In this document: positions 46,892-47,267 of the stretch, one piece after another
Layout: each line of letters starts with the position of its first letter
Numbering within the stretch: the stretch's first letter is position 1
Source: Nymphaea colorata
Taxonomy: Eukaryota > Streptophyta > Magnoliopsida > Nymphaeales > Nymphaeaceae
Direction: 5' to 3'
Assembly: GCF_008831285.2 (NCBI RefSeq)
Contig: NC_045144.1
Span: 2,792,001 to 2,839,267 of the forward strand
Length of the DNA: 47,267 nucleotides
The notes under the pieces: model-generated
What the model was told of the DNA's origin: nothing
Seen by the model: the letters and a program-made list of their open reading frames with translations, nothing else
The model's database searches: none
Program-made: the position numbers and the translations under genes

Positions 46892-47267
46892 GCACGCATC
46901 ATAGAAATAATTATTAAATATACTTCCAACTAGAAAACATTGCAGTCTAATAAATTTCATTGTTGAGGAAACCTTGAGATGGTACAGTACATAAAGCTGA
47001 CATTGAACAGAAACCATAAACTCTTAATTTGAGAACTGTCGCCCATCAGAAGTATTCAAATAAGATTAACCCCATCTAAACATTGCCAAAATCCAGGCCC
47101 TAATCAGATGCAACATAAACAATAAACTTCAAGAGTTCAAGGATAATGAGGTGCACCTTGAAATCTTAACCTTTGTTCGCAAATGACAAGACATAACATG
47201 GTAAGAAAGTGCTTTTGACAGAAAAATACGTCTGCATTCGCTGCAGCTGCGCACATCTGCGGGAGTT
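45454..47267. other. Intergenic to window end, no gene seen
   Basis: A poly-T run lies at about 45697-45712. Compound (CT)n/(CA)n microsatellites lie at 46805-46820 and about 46850-46892. Neither strand shows an exon I can recognise. Confidence 0.5.

Overview
The window is nuclear DNA of a flowering plant. Coding regions are broken into short exons by GT-AG introns, the best matches are to plant-only or chloroplast-related families (CHUP1, a plastid Get3d-type ATPase), and the intergenic DNA is AT-rich and full of plant transposons (Ty1/copia, LINE, CACTA, hAT-like). I cannot name the species.

Layout. (1) About 198-6263 on +: the CHUP1 gene, lacking only its first exon (outer-envelope anchor), which must lie left of the window. 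(2) 7526-11781 on -: a complete seven-exon gene for a chloroplast ArsA/Get3-like ATPase of the At1g26090 (Get3d) type, convergent with CHUP1. (3) About 13.4-25.0 kb: a transposon pile-up. A decayed Ty1/copia element (13700-18262, - orientation) sits inside a decayed LINE (about 13.44-13.70 and 18.26-21.30 kb). It is followed by a non-autonomous CACTA element (21678-24193, TSD CTT) and, at its very edge, an 814-bp GC-rich hAT-like element (24201-25014, 8-bp TSD). (4) 26910-27770 on -: a single-exon gene of unknown function with a duplicated C-terminal module. (5) 28-34 kb: smaller repeats and MITE-like elements. (6) 34716-39002 on -: a six-exon SAM-dependent methyltransferase resembling EEF1AKMT4, whose second exon has odd splice sites. 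(7) 40500-41417 on +: an intronless CAF1-type deadenylase behind a long GA/GAA microsatellite leader. (8) 41.4-47.3 kb: no convincing gene; repeats and low-complexity DNA.

The genes do not form a pathway. CHUP1 and the Get3-like ATPase are both plastid-linked and convergent, which is probably coincidence. I found no evidence for a novel multi-gene system. The points most worth checking are the non-canonical splice sites in the methyltransferase, the module duplication in the unknown gene, the transposon stack that can be dated by its TSDs, and the overlapping poly-acidic/poly-basic upstream ORFs in front of CAF1.
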